Shown here in pieces: positions 49,043 to 62,165 of a stretch of 64,000 nt of DNA. The notes under the pieces were generated by a model that made no database searches, was not told the origin of the DNA, and saw nothing but the letters and a program-made list of their open reading frames with translations. The translations under genes and the position numbers were made by a program. Source of the DNA: Yponomeuta sedellus (taxonomy: Eukaryota > Arthropoda > Insecta > Lepidoptera > Yponomeutidae). Location of the stretch: the NCBI GenBank assembly GCA_934045075.1, contig OW203724.1, positions 16,607,143-16,671,142 of the forward strand, read 5' to 3'. Positions within the stretch are counted from its first letter, which is position 1; the number at the start of each line of letters is the position of its first letter.

Positions 49043-49344
49043 CAATTATTGTTAATATTATTGTTGAACAAAAAGCTGTAAAATTTGTGTGCTTATGCCG
49101 TAGCAGTCTGTACTTTAGTAGGTAAATAAATAATTCATACATCAGTCAGACGTCGCCCGTGTCGTCATCTTGCAAGATAATCTGCTATGATTTATACAGG
49201 GAAGGAGTAGCAAGCTCGCTACGGGTGTAACCTTTTGTACAATCGGTGACAGAAGTGATTTTGAGTCTAGCGGCCTTATTTGTAAAATCACAATTTGTTT
49301 AATTTAATATTTTCTAAGGTTAACACGAGTACTAGACATAATTA

Positions 49345-49580
49345 AAACTGTTTTAATAAGAATTTCACTCGTTTATTATATTTTTTTTTACAATTTTCCG
49401 ACGTTTCGGTACTTTTTACAGGTGCCGTGATCTCACAAAATAACAGTTAATGTTTTCAAAAAGACGCCTATCACCTCAGTCATCTGAGACCACCGCACCT
49501 GTAAAAGTGCCGAAACGTCGGAAAATTGTAAAAAAAAAATATAATAAACGAGTGAAATCCGTATTAAAACAGTTTTAATT
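49345..49580. mobile_element. Foldback element with about 85-bp arms, CCGACGTTTCGG motif
   Basis: The left arm 49345-49427 (AAACTGTTTTAATAAGAATT... TTTCCGACGTTTCGG... CAGGTGC) is mirrored by 49494-49580 (GCACCTGTAAAAGTGCCGAA...). The loop of about 66 bp includes CACCTCAGTCATCTGAGACC. Non-coding. Confidence 0.75.
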
Positions 49581-50715
49581 TAAGTTTATTTAATTTATAG
49601 TTACGTTTTCGCCTTTAGCACAGACTATTTCAGCTGCTTATGAGGAGTGTTTTAAGAAATCGTTTTTTTTAATAAGACCGTTAGTATTGCACTGTTGGCA
49701 GCCAACTGAATATTAACTTGAACAGTTGTTTGATAAGTAATCGCAACAGACAAAATGTTGTTATCGGACTATTTTTTCTGTGTTACAACCAGATTCCCTA
49801 CATTTTACAATCGATTCTATCGATAGAGACTAACTAAGTAAAATGTCATCTTTAGCAACTTTCCTGTCCCTACACAACGTATTTTAAGTACCTACGTAAC
49901 TCCGTTACCTGAGAAAAAAAACCTTAAAATCCACGATTTTGGATGTTATCAATCCACAACTTCTGCTCTAGAGATCATTCTTTCGTTTGTTATTGGAAAG
50001 AGTATCTGGAAACATGGTCACAACTTTTGCGTGTCTTTTTATTGTATAAGTGATTGTACTAAGCCCAACCTGCCTTTGCATTGTGATATTGAAATATGGC
50101 AATATCTTGATTTAGTAGTTTGCTGAAAAGATTTTCAAGTTGTTGGTATAACGTCTGATTATACTACATATCGATTCCCAGTAGCGGCCACCGTACAAAT
50201 GGGCATTCCATTTTTGTGGTATCCTTGCTTGGTTTGCACAGGGTAGCCTTTGGGACCAGGACACATTGCGTTGTGTGGAAGTTATTTGTTCAATTCATGT
50301 TTGCGAATGCCCATGTTTTATACACTATTAGATGCGTATCATTAGACCTGTTTGCGAATGCCCATGTCTTATACAATATTAGATGCGTGTCAATAGACCG
50401 CTAATACGCTTTAAAGACTGTGTCAAGCGTGACATGCTGGCTTTTGGAAGTATTGTGCTTGACACTGGAGGACAATTGAGCCAGGAGGCACTATATCCTT
50501 ACCGACTAATCTCCGGACTCTTCTTTTATAAGCTCTGCAAGCAGCACGACCACCCTCGTACCGGACTTTTTAGTTATTCGGGAAAGTGTCAAACTCTTAG
50601 ACACTTCATAAATCGTCTGTAACGTCCGTTAATGTCTGGTAGACGTCCATTAACATCCGCAAATGCATTTGAGACTGAAGATGATCCTATCAAATCAACT
50701 CAGTTTCTGTATCAT
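49581..50715. other. Intergenic DNA with a short duplication
   Basis: TTTGCGAATGCCCATG plus TTATACACTATTAGATGCGT occurs twice about 54 bp apart (50299-50340 and 50353-50390). No gene is recognised. Confidence 0.45.
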
Positions 50716-51127
50716 GATCATCATCAGCCATTTGACGCCACTGCAGGACATAGGCCTCCCTGAGGGTTTTCCAAGCTTCACGGTCTTGTGCCGCCCGCAT
50801 CCTGCGACCCCACGTCACCGTCTGATATTAATCCATGTACGGATCAGTTCGGACTTAGAGCATAGCTCCACCTGTTGAGGTTCACCTGAATGGGTTGCCT
50901 ACTTATACCTCGAGGCAACCGACCCCTCCCCGTCACCGTCATCTGGTCGTCAGACCATCTGGTGGAGGGCCTGCGTCTGAGATCTGGCCCACACTGCGTC
51001 GTCTGGTCCGCGGTCGCCAGGTCAGAATTTTTTCGCCCCAACAGCCATCAGTTCTTCGAGCTATGCGCTCCGCCCACTGCCACTTCAACCAGTTTCTGCA
51101 CATTAAAGAGTTGCTAAATTTTTGCAC
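50716..51127 (-). pseudogene. RTE-like LINE ORF2 C-terminal fragment
   Basis: The minus strand encodes LKWQWAERIARRTDGCWGEK, ILTWRPRTRRRSVG and PPPDGLTTR, then after a break AAQDREAWKTLREAYVLQWR. This is the classic K-W-x-W-A-x-x-I-A-R end of an RTE-like ORF2. Frameshifts separate the blocks. Confidence 0.75.
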
Positions 51128-51783
<656 letters not shown>

Positions 51784-52035
51784 TCTTATATTTAATGGAG
51801 TTTGACGAACAAAAGAAGACAGTGGGACTCACACTTGCTGCAAGTGTAGAGAAAGCCAGTTTGAACTAACTTTGCTCGTCCACTTTATGCAGTTTAAACA
51901 ACATGTTTTGGTTTTATAAACAAACAACTTCACATTAAAAAAAATAATATCCTCGGGAGCATTGGATTAGATCACTGGGAAAATCGTTCATTTTCAGCCG
52001 TCAGTCCTTCCTTCCCCGCTAGCTTAATAAAATAA
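51784..52035. other. Intergenic DNA, no gene recognised
   Basis: No feature seen. Confidence 0.35.
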
Positions 52036-52138
52036 AATTTCTTCGTCTTCTTCTTCAGGCTATATTATGTAGTCCACTGCTGGACATAGCCCTCCCCTAA
52101 TGAGCGCCATAGCGCCCTGTCTTCAGCTTGCCGCATCC
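52036..52138 (-). repeat. Interspersed repeat tail, CTGGACATAGCCCTCCCC family
   Basis: CTTCTTCTTCAGGCTATATT and CTGGACATAGCCCTCCCCTA match the reverse of the 9205 end. Confidence 0.7.
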
Positions 52139-52239
52139 AAAATAAAATTTGGATTTAACTATTTGCTATTACAAATTTCTTACAATAATCGGAGGTAACA
52201 TTATGAAAAAGTTATATTGGTGAATGTTAATGAAACTAA

Positions 52240-52735
52240 TTATCAAATTCAATTCAATTCATTTATTGATTTGTGAGACACAAGTACATCAGGTGTAATG
52301 GTTGAAAAAATATAGCTTCTTTTGTGCTCTACCTAAATAGGCATACAAATCTTATGTCACAAGTAAAACTTTTTAAATAATTTTGTAAAAATACAGTTAA
52401 ATACAGAATGTCAAAAATTAAAAGATTAAGTTAATATTAAAAAAAAAACTATTTATATAAATACAAAATTAATGTCAATGATAAAAATAAACATGTCAGC
52501 GTGTCAATAATTACAAACTAAATTAATAAATATCTGATCTAAATTACAATTTATCTTCAAAGAACTCTTTCATGTCATAATAGCATTTATTAGTCAGCAT
52601 GTCATATAATTTTCTTTTAAATTGAATAGTATTTAGCGATTTTAGATAATCTAATTATCTTAAATATAGATTATCTTAAATAGGTTACATATTATTGCTG
52701 AATTCTATCAGGGCGAAACCTCTGGCACTTCGGGT
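52240..52735 (-). repeat. Probable antisense LINE 3' end
   Basis: AATTCAATTCAATTCATTTA at the left is the antisense of the (TTGAA)n end seen at 10950. The right edge, GCGAAACCTCTGGCACTTCG, looks like decayed coding sequence. Unclassified. Confidence 0.45.
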
Positions 52736-54432
52736 GTAACAATAATTGGTATTTATTTTAATTTAACATTCTTGATTTCTCAGTTTTTAAGTATTTTCTC
52801 AGAAGCCTTTTTTATAGCTGCCCGGTGTCGGGCCAATAATAGAAGCGTAAAGGCGTGGTTACAACCATTGGCATAAAAATATCCGTTTATCAAACACGCA
52901 ACGCTTTTACAGGCGGAATATGGGCAAAATCGGATGAATTTCCATATATAAATCTCTATCACGTGGTCTATTAACGGTGCATTGTGCGCGTGATGTATGT
53001 TTTCCTTACATTTTCGAGGGATTTCGGGAGGAAATTTGACGCGCGAGTGACGATGGCAGCTCTGAGGGTGTAAAACTACTTGCGTCGGAGTATTCAGCTA
53101 GGTGATTGATGTTTTCGCCTGTTTCCGTGACTGTAATGGTAAAGGGTGAGGAAAAAAGGACGTGATAAGCTACGTGACGTTTTCACGTACAGTCAACGGC
53201 CGACCGAAACGTTGCAAATTCGCAATGTTTAAGGACCCACGACGACCGGCTACAAGTGATATTTAGGACCCACGACCGAGAAACTAGGACTATAATTTTT
53301 ATCAGATCCATGATCCTAATTTCTCGGCTATTTTTGGAGTTAATGCTATTTAATCCCAGGTTTTTTGCCTTAGGTTCACAGCCATGGGTCCAAAAAATCA
53401 CTATTGACATGATTGAGATATCGTACTTAACCTTCAAAAACCATCTGTAAAAAATATGGTATATTTTTGTTGGTGGCGCCAGTACTGCATGGAGCCCCGT
53501 AATGTTTCAAGGTTAAACCTGCTGGCATTTGCATTGCAAATTTGTTGGCAGAAGGCTAACCAAGCCTATTCGGCACAATCTACGGTGTGATATCTGGTGC
53601 AGCCATAAAGCTTTAAAGCCCATCACATCGTGTGCCATCTTTTTTTCATGTAGAAAACCCTGTTCTCTGCCTATACCTCCAGGATACAGGCGTGAGTTTA
53701 TGAAAGGTAATGTTTATATAACATCTTATGCCCCAATTCTACATGAAACTAGCAAAGTTCGAAGTCCATTTTACTTACCATCGAGGAGTGGCCTCATTAG
53801 GAGATATTTAATTCTAACCGCAGCATTCATGGTGCGGATCATGTTTGCTATGAAATTAAACGTAAGCGCAAATTTTCGTGTAGTTAAAATATGGTATGCA
53901 AAATTAAACACCTAACTAAACATACAAATAACGTTAACAAAAGCTTGCAAATCAAACCGGCCGTTAACTTCCGCGGTCGGGTAAAAACAACCGTTTATTT
54001 ATTTTTCTTACCAAAGACAGGGTAAAGTTACCATCGCGTTCTATTCAGCTGTGTTATGTCTTCTTATAGAACAAGCTAATAGTACCTATTTGAATAGCTT
54101 AGAAGGTTGGAAGCGACAATCTCACCGGAAAAATAAGAACATTAACATCCATCACGCTATTATAATGACTAACAGTTATTTTATGAGCATCTAATGGCTC
54201 GATAAGGGTATTTTATTATTCCCTAATGGCTTATACCTGTCTTACAACGTTGCGCCAACGATGCGTTATGGCCACACATTTCGGCGTCGATTTCGCATAA
54301 TGTTATCTACCTACTTTAGTGTTTTTATTGCCGACCAAATCGCGATATATTTTCCTGGAAAATATTAAAATTATCGTCAGTCAATCAAATGCTCAAGTCT
54401 ATGGTATCACTAGTTTTATGGTGTGACAACCT
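52736..54432. other. Intergenic DNA with scattered repeat stubs
   Basis: An inverted pair, CCGAGAAACTAGGAC (53276-53290) and ATCCTAATTTCTCGG (53312-53327), and a LINE tail stub at 53655-53705 (CTGTTCTCTGCCTATACCTC, GATACAGGCGTGAG). No gene is recognised. Confidence 0.4.
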
Positions 54433-55105
54433 GACCAAATATTTATCTGGATGAAAAGAGTTGGCCAAAGACAAGAAGTGGAAAATCTCAGCTTAGCAGT
54501 GTTATGTATGTGTGATCTAAAGCCAAATATTTATCTGGGTGAGAAGAGTTGGCCAAAGACAAGAAGTGGAAAATCTCAGCTCAGCAGTGTTATGTGTGAT
54601 CTAAAGCCAAATATTTATCTGGGTGAGAAGAGTTGGCCAAAGACAAGAAGTGGAAAATCTCAGCTCAGCAGTGTTATGTGTGATCTAAAGCCAAATATTT
54701 ATCTGGGTGAGAAGAGTTGGCCAAAGACAAGAAGTGGAAAATCTCAGCTCAGCAGTGTTATGTGTGATCTAAAGCCAAATATTTATCCGGTGAGAAGAGT
54801 TGGCCAAAGACAAGAAGTGGAAAATCTCAGCTCAGCAGTGTTATGTGATTATGTGTGATCTAAGGCCAATTATTTATCTGGGTGAGAAGTGTTGGCCAAA
54901 GACAAGAAGTGGAAAATCTCAGCTCAGCAGTGTTATGTGTTATCTAAAGCCAAATATTTATTTGGGTGGGAAGAGTTGGTCAAAGACAAGAAGTGTAAAT
55001 CTAAAGCCTTAGCTCAGCAGTGTTATGTGTGATCTAAGGCCAAATATTTTCTGGATGAAAAGAGTTGGCCAAAGACAAGAAGTGGAAATCGAAACCTCAG
55101 CAGTA
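54433..55105 (+). repeat. 84-bp minisatellite, about 8 copies
   Basis: The unit, GATCTAAAGCCAAATATTTA through TCTCAGCTCAGCAGTGTTAT, repeats with an 84-bp period. Because 84 is divisible by three, the plus frame stays open and repeats a 28-residue block (KPNIYLGEKSWPKTRSGKSQ plus 8). Central copies are nearly identical and the edges diverged. No start context or flanking gene supports translation. Confidence 0.9.
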
Positions 55106-56400
55106 GGACACAGTCGCTACTTAATAAAATAATATAACAACCTCTTAAGATTCACCGGACTGTTCTCAACACGTAGTATGAAACATTTTCCTCTTTTAAT
55201 TATTTCGAAACAATGCAGTCTTGAACTGCAGATAGAAGCACTCGGTCGATTTAAAAGTGAACACAAAAAAATCAGATTAAACGACTCTAAAACCCTCGAC
55301 AGAGCTGTGTTAAACAAGCCTTAGCGGCCCTGTCGTATCGTAAAACTTTGCATATTCCGGTCCGCAGACGATATTGATTTTGTCTGTGTTAGGGGAACAG
55401 AAGTCCGGTAATCATTTTATGCCGCATTAAAATATAGGCACTGCGCTCCGAGCTAGGGTTAAAGCCCCCGGGTAGCTAATTTAAAAGCCTTTGCCTATAG
55501 GCATTATGCAGTGGCACACCCAGCTACAGTCTCCTCTGCACGGGTAGCGGTAGCTCTTACAGGGGAAAGCATAAGTACCAAATTCGAAGGAAATTATATC
55601 TCAGAGTGTATGTACTTTTATTTGAAACTCACTCTTGTATCACGCGGGATAAAACCTAACAGGCTGAACTTTACGACGAATCTTAAGGTACGTCGACTTG
55701 CCGCGTCGTAAATTATGTGTACGCGTAAGTGTAGGCTTCTATTGGTCACAAAATAAAGGCGAGTTTAAAACGTGTCACAACGTGGTGGACTGTAATTTTG
55801 GGATTTAACCTTGAATTCCCCTCCGTCCAACCCTTAGGGTCGGCTATACAATATTGCATTTTATTAGATAAAAAAATAATACGCCTTGTTGTACCTGATA
55901 GGTACACGCATTTGGATATAACCATCTAAGTTAGTCGTGATTCTTAAAAGGCAATAAGAAACCAGACGCTTTGAAAGTTGTTCGATGCAATTTTATTCAG
56001 GAAATGAATTCTAATGACGTTGTTAAAGTCCCACCAAAAGAAATCTCGATTTTGCTCGGAAAATTTGAGTGGCAGGAAAAGCTCTTGGGCTTTTTGAATA
56101 GTCAAGTTAGAGTTGGTGCGCTGTATCTACCATTTAGGGCTGTATTTACAGTTTTTACCTCTGAGATTGCTATGGAGTGCACAATTAATAATAATAATAA
56201 AAGAATAGCACGCAAGTTTATAGGACGCCGATTAAAATAAATGCACGTGGCTTCGGCCCGTGCCCAAATAATACACCTCATTTATATAAGAGAAAAAACA
56301 AGAAAACTCACAATAGTAATAATAATAATAATGGTGAGATACCCTGTGTCGTGGGAACCAGAAACAGCGATATCACTAACATGTAAACCGCCAAGCCAAG
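55106..56400. other. Intergenic DNA, no gene recognised
   Basis: Short frames only (for example 55971-56240 plus), without motifs. Confidence 0.4.
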
Positions 56401-56404
56401 CCAT

Positions 56405-56507
56405 GGGGTTTTTTTTGTACCCTGCCGGGGTTTGAACCCGGGACCTCTCGCATCGGCCTTCGTTTCAAATACACACGCATTTGCACCACGAGCGCCTCAG
56501 TAACTTT
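56405..56507 (-). repeat. tRNA-derived SINE head
   Basis: The minus strand has CGCTCGTGGTGCAAATGCG and GGTCCCGGGTTCAAACCCCG, a good B box with a T-arm-like stem. The anticodon arm is not canonical. Confidence 0.55.
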
Positions 56508-57764
56508 AATCCGGATTCACTTACTTGGTGTTTTGTCGCTACAGTCCGATCAGATCAAATAAATAAGTTAAGAAGCGTTAAATTAATAATGTGTGCTAAT
56601 GAAAGTTTTAGTTCACTAGTGCATCGCCAATTTCCACCAAACCCGTCAGATTATTTTTAAATATTCAGCTAAGCCAAAGCCGATATGTCACGTCACGTCA
56701 GTAGAATTAATTAACTTGCGTCAAAGCCTTAGCAGTGAAAATAAAGCGGCTACAGAGGCTACAAATCAACACCGTGCACCCTATGCTCATTACGTATTAA
56801 CAAACTTTCTTAACACATGTTTCTGACTCCGAATAAGGCAATGATTTTCAAACATTATGCCTGCCTTGTTTGCCTGGTAACGAAGCACCCTCGCCAACTG
56901 TCAGATGCTAGAGAACGAGTGGTGTAGAGGCTAGAGGTGAACAGCTCTAGTGCGGGAAGAAATCCATCCACCCGTCCTGTTCTGCACGGTGCAACTAAAT
57001 CTCCGGAAGAATACGAAAATAGGGTTCTTACCAACCATTGCTTCTACGTCAAAACTAGCTGTTTCAGAAAAATACCAAAAGAAAATTTCAAACTTTCTCA
57101 GAAAGTTTTCCACATTGACGAGTACAACTCTATTTATCGAATGTATGATGACTTCAAATCTATATAAATCCAGTCGTTGGGCCGAATGAAAAGTCATTAA
57201 GCTTTAAGTCTTATCATAAATTTTAACCTTTTATAAATAAAAACGTTCATGATATTTGATCAGGGCGCTTTTTTCTGTGACAAAGAATTAAGTATTTTAA
57301 AAAAATCGATGTGGGATTTTGGTCCTTTTATGTAGATTACGTGTTTTTTTTTAATATCTTTAGTAATATGCTTATGTTACAGTTTTATTGCTTGCCTTTC
57401 ACATAGTGTACACACACATTACGCTTAGGTCCAACATTTACTAGTACAACAGCTGTTAAGCCCTGATCTATGACGGTAGCTAATTACCAAACGTGATTAC
57501 ACACACGGCAGTCCCGCCGTGTTTGTTCAGACTATAATTAAAGCGACTTAATCTAAAATGTTTCCGCGCCTCATACAAAATGCATCCGGATAAAGGATGC
57601 TTAAATACGAACGTCCTTAAGAAGGAGGTAAGTACGTGTTTTCTTATGGAGTTTTCGATTTGATTATGTCGTGAATAGGCCAACAGTTGTTGTTAATTGA
57701 GAAATTCGCAAAGTAAGTTAGTGCATAATTATTGTCTCTGTCGTTCTTTTTTGAGTAATGTGTC
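56508..57764. other. Intergenic DNA; one block with three overlapping frames
   Basis: At 56931-57197 both strands are open for over 75 codons. No domain is recognised, so it may be a relic exon or an unclassified repeat. Confidence 0.35.
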
Positions 57765-58015
57765 TTCTTCTTCTTCGTCGTTTTCTCATGGCTGAGGGTC
57801 GTGACTAAGGGCAGATTCCGCCACCAGCTCTCTCCGTTGGATTCTATTACGCGCCAGATGTATGGCTGCTTGTAGGGTCCTTCCCGAAGTTTTAGTTATT
57901 ATATCTGACCAACGCGTTGGTGGTTGTCCTCTGCTTCGTTTCCCGTTCGCTCGACCGGTGATGATAACATACTCCAGGTTATCTGGCCCGCGTCGGACGG
58001 TATGTCCGAAGAATA
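57765..58015 (-). pseudogene. LINE ORF2 C-terminal fragment, TRWSDIITKTSG type
   Basis: The minus strand encodes VIITGRANGKRSRGQPPTRW then SDIITKTSGRTLQAAIHLAR. Sister copy of 44795-45015. Confidence 0.7.
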
Positions 58016-58825
58016 AAGAAGATTAATGTGTAGAGATAGAAAAATGCTTAATATTTAATTTCCATAGTGAAAATCTCGATTCAGAAATCGGCTCGGCTTT
58101 CTTCTCTGATGGTAGTCTGGCATCTAAGACGGGAATTATTTAAGAAACTATGTTTTATTTTATTTATTTTCACGATCGTCACACTTTGTGCTACAAGGCA
58201 TATAGTTAGGTACTGCTTCAGAATTTAACTACTATCAATAATTAGCAAAAGTTCAAAATTATTTGTGCTTTGGGTGAGTGATTTTTTATATATTTTTAAT
58301 ATGTACATTTATAAAGCGACTTTCATGTTATTCAATTACACTTTGCATACAAAAAATTAAAACTAATTGCATAATATTGCTAAAGACTTTTGACATCCTA
58401 AGCAGTTCCAAAGTAATTTGTGATCTACTCAGATCACAGCCCAAAATGTAATTAAGTTTTCTCTACCGAGTAATATAATCTGTATCTCGACTATAAATAA
58501 TTGCGAGACGCGAGGTGTGTTTAGTTGTAATTAAGGTGCGTGCTGTCTCGCGCGCCACGCGAAAACGCTCCGCCGAAATGAAATTAGCGTAAATCACATC
58601 AAAGTGGAGGATTAACGGCGTAAGTGAGCGCGGCCCTTAGGATCGAATCAAATCAGGCGTAAGTCTCGCGTTAGTGGTTTTGCATGGTTTCAGGAAGGGA
58701 TTAGTCCTGCCTTCCTCAAGATTGATGTTGGCACCAGAAACTATATGAATAGTTATAAGGTACGCTATATTTCCGAATATGTAAGCAGAGGTACAAATAA
58801 ATCTTATTTAATATTACAAAATAAT
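58016..58825. other. Intergenic DNA with a GC-rich island
   Basis: 58500-58660 is GC-rich (GAGACGCGAGGTGTGTTTAG, GTCTCGCGCGCCACGCGAAA) in AT-rich surroundings. No gene is recognised; possibly regulatory. Confidence 0.35.
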
Positions 58826-59065
58826 AATATTCCGTGCTTTGCAAGGCACGTTAAGCCGTTGGCGCCGGCTGTCATATAATGGCAGTCGTTAAGCCATGCC
58901 AGAGGCCTTATGGGCGGCTTGATAACTTCTGACAGTAAGGCCCGCCACTGTCTTACAATCCTCCACCAACCCGGACTTGGCCCCCATGGTGGAGTATGGT
59001 CTAAACTTCCTGCGATACAGGAAGAGACCCGTGCCCCAGCAGTGGGGACATACAAGGGTTGATAA
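58826..59065 (-). repeat. Lepidopteran SINE-like repeat, copy 7
   Basis: From TTCCGTGCTTTGCAAGGCAC to GGGGACATACAAGGGTTGAT. The distal part is truncated. Confidence 0.85.
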
Positions 59066-59084
59066 CGATAACGATACGATAACG

Positions 59085-59262
59085 AATATTATAAATGTGA
59101 AAACTGTATATATGTAGGGATGTTTGCTATACAACGGCGCCAGGACGTATTGGGATGGAATTCGGCACAGAGATACATTCTAGTCTGGAATAGAACAAAA
59201 ACTACACTCGTCCTGGAAATATACATATCCAATTTTTATCGCGAACGAAGTCGCGGGTAGCC
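59085..59262 (+). repeat. Diverged relative of the repeat at 25375
   Basis: TATTATAAATGTGAAAACTG at the left and GCGAACGAAGTCGCGGGTAG at the right frame a typical insect repeat unit. Confidence 0.5.
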
Positions 59263-60010
59263 TGTCGTATAGAATAAAATTACACCAAGTGAAAGAACTT
59301 CTAATTTTTTAGGTTATTCTTAACTCGATAAGTGTATTAGTACTGAAGATATTAAATTATTTAGAACAGTTTGTAAATAAGGGCTTGAAACAAGCTCGGG
59401 TCAATTTCGAGATTTCATCTTACTGAATTTATTAATTTATTTATTTTAATTCTTTATTACTCTAATTACATGAGTATATGTACAAGGGCGTGCTTAATGC
59501 AAGAAGCATTCCCTTAATTGCTATTGTACTGTTTTAACTAGAACGAAAGATCTTCTTATATTGCACAAAACTGTTACTGTGAGAAAAAGCAAATTACAAA
59601 TCATCAAAAAAGTTGCACGATGCGGCATCAGAGAGGAATACGAAATAAGTCAGACGAATCGAAGTTCTAATGGAAAAGTTTTGTATACAATACAATACAA
59701 TGCAAAAATTCACGACAAGGGCTCTGGAATACAATCTCGAGCAATAATATCGTCTACCGAGGGATTTAATAAGCGTAATCTCTCCCCGGAGAGCGGTCGC
59801 AAACCTCGTATCTGCAATTTGATATCGAAAACTGACAGGCTACTCCTATGTAGTCTTTATGTAGATAGATAGAATATTCATTATTATACACAGAAATCAC
59901 ACTAACAGAAATTATGCAAAAATATAGTACAAATGGCGGCCTTATTAGTAAAAGCAAATTCTTCCAGACAACCATAGACGGAGACAAGAAAGAAATTAGA
60001 GACGGGTAAT
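59263..60010. other. Intergenic DNA, no gene recognised
   Basis: A TTCTTTATTACTCTAATTAC segment at about 59450 resembles an antisense LINE 3' end. No gene is seen. Confidence 0.4.
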
Positions 60011-60011
60011 C

Positions 60012-60095
60012 GGCGCTATGGCGCTCATTAGGGGAGGGCTATGTCCAGCAGTGGACTACATAATATAGCCTGAAAAAGAAGAAGCAGAAGAAGAA
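60012..60095 (+). repeat. Interspersed repeat tail, GGGGAGGGCTATGTCCAGCA family
   Basis: Ends in ATATAGCCTGAAAAAGAAGA. Confidence 0.7.
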
Positions 60096-60239
60096 GTCGG
60101 TGAAATATAGAAATATTGAAATTAGGAATTCAACGAAATTTATATAAACTTACTTAAACTAAACATAAATAATTAAATGAATAAATAATTAAGATGTACA
60201 TACTCGTACATACTAATAATTAAATTATACATGGGAAGA

Positions 60240-60790
60240 GGAAATAATATAATATACCTAATTCATATTTAAGTGCATTGAATTTATTGAAAGGTAGTAT
60301 TCCTTCACTCTACACTTAAATATCGCAGATGAAGGAGACTGTCTTATTAGTATTGGCAGTGCATTCCACTGTCGGACGGCTGTGGCTGAGAAGGAGTTAC
60401 TGAAGAACTTCGTCGAGTGACTGTGTCTTCAGCAATAGATTTTGAGCTGAACGCAACGTGCGACTGTGAGAATCATGCAGAAACAGAAAGCGATGTTTAG
60501 CTAGACAGGAGTGGTAGGATTGAATAGCACAGAGTAGAGAAGTGAAACAATGTGTTTGCGTTCCTGCGGTGGCGGATAGGGAGCCACTTGATCTTAGTCC
60601 GATATTCGGATATGTGGTCATATTTTCACAAACCGAATATAAACCGCGTGGCGAAGTTCTGGAGGCGCTCAAGCTTATCTAATTGCTCTTGTGTAAGGTC
60701 AATATAGCTAGCATCAGCATAATCGAGGATAGGAAGTAGTAGAAATTGTGCGAGCGCAATTAGATTGTAGATAATGCAATTTTTTTTAAA
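60240..60790 (-). pseudogene. Jockey/CR1-like LINE, 3' fragment
   Basis: The minus strand encodes LAQFLLLPILDYADASYIDL then TQEQLDKLERLQNFATRFIF, the same region as residues VALVNALLLPVIDYADVCYP in the LINE at 635-1891. The following part is frameshifted. It gives the expected Phe at the position where the 635-1891 copy has its stop. Confidence 0.7.
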
Positions 60791-61739
60791 ATATAACTTA
60801 GACAAGTTGATGATAAAATGATCTCCTTAAATTATTTTTGTAGCGCTTTAGCGAAAAAATAAACAACTGACTGCTGTATACAGTTGAGTAACAGATTGTT
60901 GGTGGACGAAATTGTCTTCTTAATATACCTAATTGTCTTCTTAGTGGACTAAATTGTCTTCTTAATATTCTTGTAATCTTCAAATTGTCATTAATGCCTC
61001 TAGTATAAGTGATTGTTGTGCCTCATTTCGCTTAAAGTTCGCTTAAAATTTTCTATTCTATTCTATTCTAAATACTGAGGGTAAGGTCACAGCGTGAAGT
61101 TAAGTTTATTATCATTTATAATCACGTTAAAAAAATGTCTTACAAAATTTTACCCCTAAAGAAAACATATTAAGCCATCGATTTAACCAAAAAATATTTA
61201 AATATTTTAATTGATAAATAACTTGCTTTCTACGTTAAGATTAATAAAGAATGTAAGGGAGTAAAAACAAATCAAATTTTAAACTCCAATTTCAGAAAAT
61301 ACATTTCAATAGTTTCTTAAGAACAACCCTTGTGTACGTCAGATAGATACCTATATTAGCTACCTCTATTACTTATTCGAAATTTCTCTATTCTTCATAG
61401 CCGATAATAAAGTTTGATACAATTACTATCATTCCGAGACTCAGACGTATTTGTTCTTGTCTGTTCAAATACGTTTATGAGGACAGAACTGAAATAAAAT
61501 CCCTTATAAGTATATATTATGTACTCTTTCTTGAACTCAATAAATCAGTGAAAAATTAAACAACAACACAAATGGGGCACAGAAATTACAGTAACATAAA
61601 CATAGATATTTCACTATTTAGACTATTAATATAAAAACGAAACTAAACCTAAAACCTTTTTTCTAATTTAAATAAATTGATTATGTAATTTTTATAGTGC
61701 ATTAAAAATAATATAATCAATTTGTTTAAATTAGAAAAA
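60791..61739. other. Intergenic DNA, no gene recognised
   Basis: Contains a short TTCTATTCTATTCTATTCTA run (about 61050) and AATTGTCTTCTTAATAT/AATTGTCTTCTTAGTGG repeats (60910-60965). No gene. Confidence 0.4.
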
Positions 61740-61956
61740 AGGTAACTAACCCGTGCTAAGGACAATTTTAAAAACCTCAGCCAGATGTCGCTGCCTGTAC
61801 GTAATACAGAGAATACTGTAAAGAGGTTCGAAATTTCACTGATGCCGGTGAGTCGCCCATTAGCTCAGATGGAAAGAGCGCTGGCACGGATAGCCAGAGG
61901 TCATGGGTTCGAATCCCGGCATGGGTGGAATTTTTAGCCTCTAAATAGGTTTTTAA
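61740..61956 (+). repeat. tRNA-derived SINE, AGGCTAAAAATTCC family
   Basis: Full-looking head at about 61854-61928: CTGGC/GCCAG can pair as an anticodon stem around ACGGATA, and the B box is GGGTTCGAATCCC. The body has TGTCGCTGCCTGTACGTAAT. Confidence 0.85.
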
Positions 61957-61974
61957 ATAAATTGAGCCAGATCG

Positions 61975-62165
61975 CTGTCGGGTGGCAGAGTACCAAAACG
62001 GCTGGCGGCATTGCCTCGCTGTATGGCGAGACTTTTTAACCTTTGGCCAAAGTAAGCACCAGCCCTCGGGTCTCCTGAAGCGTCGACCAGGCGCGACGAG
62101 ATCTCCATACAGTCGCGCCTCCGGACCCCATGCCCCCAGAGTCTCGACTCCGAAAGGTACAAATA
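61975..62165 (+). repeat. Repeat block shared with 48373-48540
   Basis: CATTGCCTCGCTGTATGGCG and GAAGCGTCGACCAGGCGCGA match the other copy in reverse. Confidence 0.6.

Noticed and set aside
54433..55105. A CRISPR-like array
   Set aside because: The whole 84-bp unit repeats, with no unique spacers, in an insect nuclear context. It is a minisatellite.
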